DNA of 64,000 nucleotides from Aggregatibacter actinomycetemcomitans DSM 8324 (GTDB taxonomy: Bacteria; Pseudomonadota; Gammaproteobacteria; Enterobacterales; Pasteurellaceae). The translations under genes were made by a program, and so were the position numbers. Under the pieces are notes generated by a model. The model saw only the letters and a list, made by a program, of their open reading frames with translations. It made no database searches and was not told the DNA's origin. Positions 61,083 through 64,000 of the stretch are shown piece by piece. Where the stretch lies: NCBI RefSeq assembly GCF_000372365.1, contig NZ_AQUU01000001.1:152113-216112 (forward strand), in the 5' to 3' direction. The first letter of the stretch is position 1. Each line of letters starts with the position of its first letter.

Positions 61083-61124
61083 AAAAAAACACCGCACTTT
61101 CGGTTTAAAGTGCGGTGTTTTTTT
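61083..61124. terminator. Perfect inverted uptake-signal terminator between gyrB and coaA
   Basis: AAAAAAACACCGCACTTT, 6-base loop, AAAGTGCGGTGTTTTTTT: 18-base-pair stem built from two facing uptake signals with T runs, serving both convergent genes. Confidence 0.95.
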
Positions 61125-61126
61125 CG

Positions 61127-62080
61127 TTATTTTCTTAGCTTCACCAATTCCACTTCATGGTTCGCCCCTTTTTTCAAAATAAGGTTCGCACGCTCACGAG
61201 TCGGTAAAATATTTTCTTTCAGATTCAATCCGTTAATTTCATCCCAGATTTTTCCTGCCGTTTCGGTGGCTTCCTGTTCGGACAGGTTGGCATAATGTTT
61301 GAAATAAGAACTCGGATTGGAAAACGCACTTTGGCGGAATTTCAGGAAACGACGGATATACCATTCTTTCAGTAATGTTTCTTCCGCATCCACATAAATG
61401 GAAAAATCCACAAAATCCGAAACGAACAGCTCATTGGCCTGATTTTTGTTCGGTTGTAACACATTCAATCCTTCCAGAATCAGAATGTCGGGCTGATCGA
61501 TAACATTAAATTGATCGGGAACAATGTCATAGGTTAAATGTGAATAAATAGGCGCGCTGACATTGGGTTTGCCGGATTTTATGTCGGCTAAAAAATGAAT
61601 CAGTTTCGGCGTGTTATAAGAAATCGGAAAACCTTTTTTATGCAGCAAATTATGTTGTTGCAAATAGGATAAAGGATGCAGGAAACCATCGGTCGTGATC
61701 AAATCAACTTTTCGCTCCTGCGGCCAATGGCTTAATAAGGATTGCAAAATCCGCGCCGAAGTACTTTTTCCTACCGCCACGCTACCTGCAATACTAATAA
61801 TGTAAGGCACTTTCGGGCTTTGACCGCCAAGAAAACGGTGCAACACGTCCTGACGACGAATGTTTTCATCTATATAGTAGTTAATCAAACGGGTTAACGG
61901 TAAATAGATAGTACGGACTTCATCAAGGGAAAGTGCTTCGTTAATACCAAGCAACGGTTTGAGATCTTGCTCGGTTAATTTTAACGGTACGGATTTGCGC
62001 AATTCCGCCCAACGTTGTCGATTAAACGACAAAAACGGCATAAGCTGCTCCGAAATAGAATGAGAAACCGGAAATTCCAC
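61127..62080 (-). CDS. coaA: CoaA, pantothenate kinase type I
   Basis: 317 aa. P-loop [14 protein letters not shown] near residues 97-110. Phosphorylates pantothenate, the first and CoA-inhibited step of coenzyme A synthesis. Family blocks: [46 protein letters not shown] and [11 protein letters not shown]. Monocistronic, convergent with gyrB. Confidence 0.96.
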   Translation of the reverse strand: MEFPVSHSISEQLMPFLSFNRQRWAELRKSVPLKLTEQDLKPLLGINEALSLDEVRTIYLPLTRLINYYIDENIRRQDVLHRFLGGQSPKVPYIISIAGSVAVGKSTSARILQSLLSHWPQERKVDLITTDGFLHPLSYLQQHNLLHKKGFPISYNTPKLIHFLADIKSGKPNVSAPIYSHLTYDIVPDQFNVIDQPDILILEGLNVLQPNKNQANELFVSDFVDFSIYVDAEETLLKEWYIRRFLKFRQSAFSNPSSYFKHYANLSEQEATETAGKIWDEINGLNLKENILPTRERANLILKKGANHEVELVKLRK

Positions 62081-62248
62081 GTGTTGAATTACTCTTTTTA
62101 GCCAAATATAGGTTGCAAAATATACCTTATAAATAAGAGATTGAGCAGTAAAAATTTAGCATAATCAGGTAAATTAGACGAAGATAAATTGTTTTTGTTT
62201 GATAATTAAACGAATAATTGAAAAAAACTTTATTTACTAAAAAAAAAC

Positions 62249-62276
62249 TTGTCAGGCATGAAAAAATCCCTATAAT
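62249..62276 (+). promoter_or_regulatory. Promoter of the tRNA-tuf operon
   Basis: TTGTCA (62249-62254), 16-base spacer, TATAAT (62271-62276), then GC-rich ACGCGTCAC, a stringent-type discriminator. It precedes tRNA-Thr by about 20 bases. A/T-rich upstream sequence may be an UP element. Confidence 0.8.
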
Positions 62277-62296
62277 ACGCGTCACTTGTTTTCGAC

Positions 62297-62372
<76 letters not shown>

Positions 62373-62402
62373 TTTCTCGCAATACAAGTTCAAACTTAGA
62401 GT

Positions 62403-62487
62403 GGAGGGATTCCCGAGCGGCCAAAGGGAGCAGACTGTAAATCTGCCGGCTCAGCCTTCGAAGGTTCGAATCCTTCTCCCTCCACCA
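62403..62487 (+). tRNA. tyrU: tRNA-Tyr (anticodon GTA)
   Basis: 85 bases with encoded CCA and a long class II variable arm. Anticodon loop CTGTAAA, T arm AAGG-TTCGAAT-CCTT. Very similar to E. coli tRNA-Tyr in the D arm and anticodon arm. Confidence 0.95.
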
Positions 62488-62527
62488 TTATCTAAGAGTA
62501 ACCGATGGGACAGATGAATTAAGAACG

Positions 62528-62602
62528 GCGGGCATCGTATAATGGCTATTACCTTAGCCTTCCAAGCTAATGACGCGGGTTCGATTCCCGCTGCCCGCTC
62601 CA
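62528..62602 (+). tRNA. glyT: tRNA-Gly (anticodon TCC)
   Basis: 75 bases with encoded CCA. Acceptor GCGGGCA/TGCCCGC, anticodon loop CTTCCAA, T arm GCGGG-TTCGATT-CCCGC. Confidence 0.95.
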
Positions 62603-62605
62603 AGC

Positions 62606-62681
62606 GCTGATATAGCTCAGTTGGTAGAGCGCACCCTTGGTAAGGGTGAGGTCGGCAGTTCGAATCTGCCTATCAGCACCA
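62606..62681 (+). tRNA. thrT: tRNA-Thr (anticodon GGT)
   Basis: 76 bases with encoded CCA. Acceptor GCTGATA/TATCAGC, anticodon loop TTGGTAA, T arm GGCAG-TTCGAAT-CTGCC. Only 3 bases after tRNA-Gly, so processed from a common precursor. Confidence 0.95.
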
Positions 62682-62738
62682 CTTCTTAATAATCTCTCCA
62701 TTACAAATTTTAATACTTTGGTTAATCTGGTAAGTTGA

Positions 62739-63959
<1,221 letters not shown>

Positions 63960-64000
63960 TTGATAAGACAAACCAAAGTAAAACTGAAAAGGCGTATCGA

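Overview
This window looks like chromosome from a Pasteurellaceae bacterium, most probably an Aggregatibacter species (A. actinomycetemcomitans / A. aphrophilus group). Three things point there: more than 50 copies (counted by eye) of the Hin-type DNA uptake signal AAGTGCGGT or its complement, Haemophilus-like housekeeping proteins throughout, and a complete flp-rcp-tad tight-adherence locus. I cannot settle the species from sequence alone.

Layout. 1-7.8 kb (minus): start of the dcw cell-wall/division cluster, mraZ-rsmH-ftsL-ftsI-murE-murF-mraY-murD (murD runs off the edge), with a decameric MraZ-type operator upstream. 8-13 kb (minus): a CstA-family carbon-starvation/peptide-pyruvate type transporter with a consensus CRP site, then the arginine ABC transporter artPIQM under tandem ARG boxes, with a short artJ-like remnant after artM. 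13-20.9 kb (minus): gmhA, mfd, a 57-aa cysteine-containing protein, tmcA, a lipoprotein and ybeY. 21.3-33.1 kb (plus): the AT-rich tad locus, flp1-flp2-tadV-rcpC-rcpA-rcpB-tadZ-tadA-tadB-tadC-tadD-tadE-tadF-tadG, one long operon ending in a strong terminator; it contains no uptake signal I could find, unlike the rest of the window. 33.3-38 kb: tRNA-Ile2, a decayed insertion sequence with recognisable terminal inverted repeats, a second IS3-like remnant, the two-component sodium symporter metPS, and fragments of rluE and an mgtC/sapB-family gene. 38-44 kb: a DUF3298-like lipoprotein, selAB (minus) and proS (plus). 44-48.8 kb (plus): a broken SMR efflux gene, sdhE, the sigma-E operon rpoE-rseA-rseB-rseC behind a consensus sigma-E promoter, mobB and a short-chain dehydrogenase. 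48.9-56.2 kb: pepD, gpt, lptD, tag, a YagU-like membrane protein, lysA and the tiny lipoprotein gene lptM. 56.3-64 kb: cyaY-recQ, gyrB, coaA, four tRNAs (Thr-Tyr-Gly-Thr) and tuf.

How parts work together. The tad locus supplies pilin (Flp1/2), prepilin peptidase (TadV), outer-membrane secretin complex (RcpA/B/C), motor and platform (TadZ/A/B/C), a TPR lipoprotein (TadD) and minor pseudopilins (TadE/F/G). rpoE-rseABC senses envelope stress, and lptD with its partner lptM builds the LPS export pore, so envelope biogenesis recurs across the window. Several accessory genes are decayed (artJ-like, rluE, mgtC-like, SMR, two IS elements), clustered mostly at 33-38 kb. I did not find a system that I would call undescribed; the best leads are regulatory sites, very small genes and the transfer signature of the tad island.
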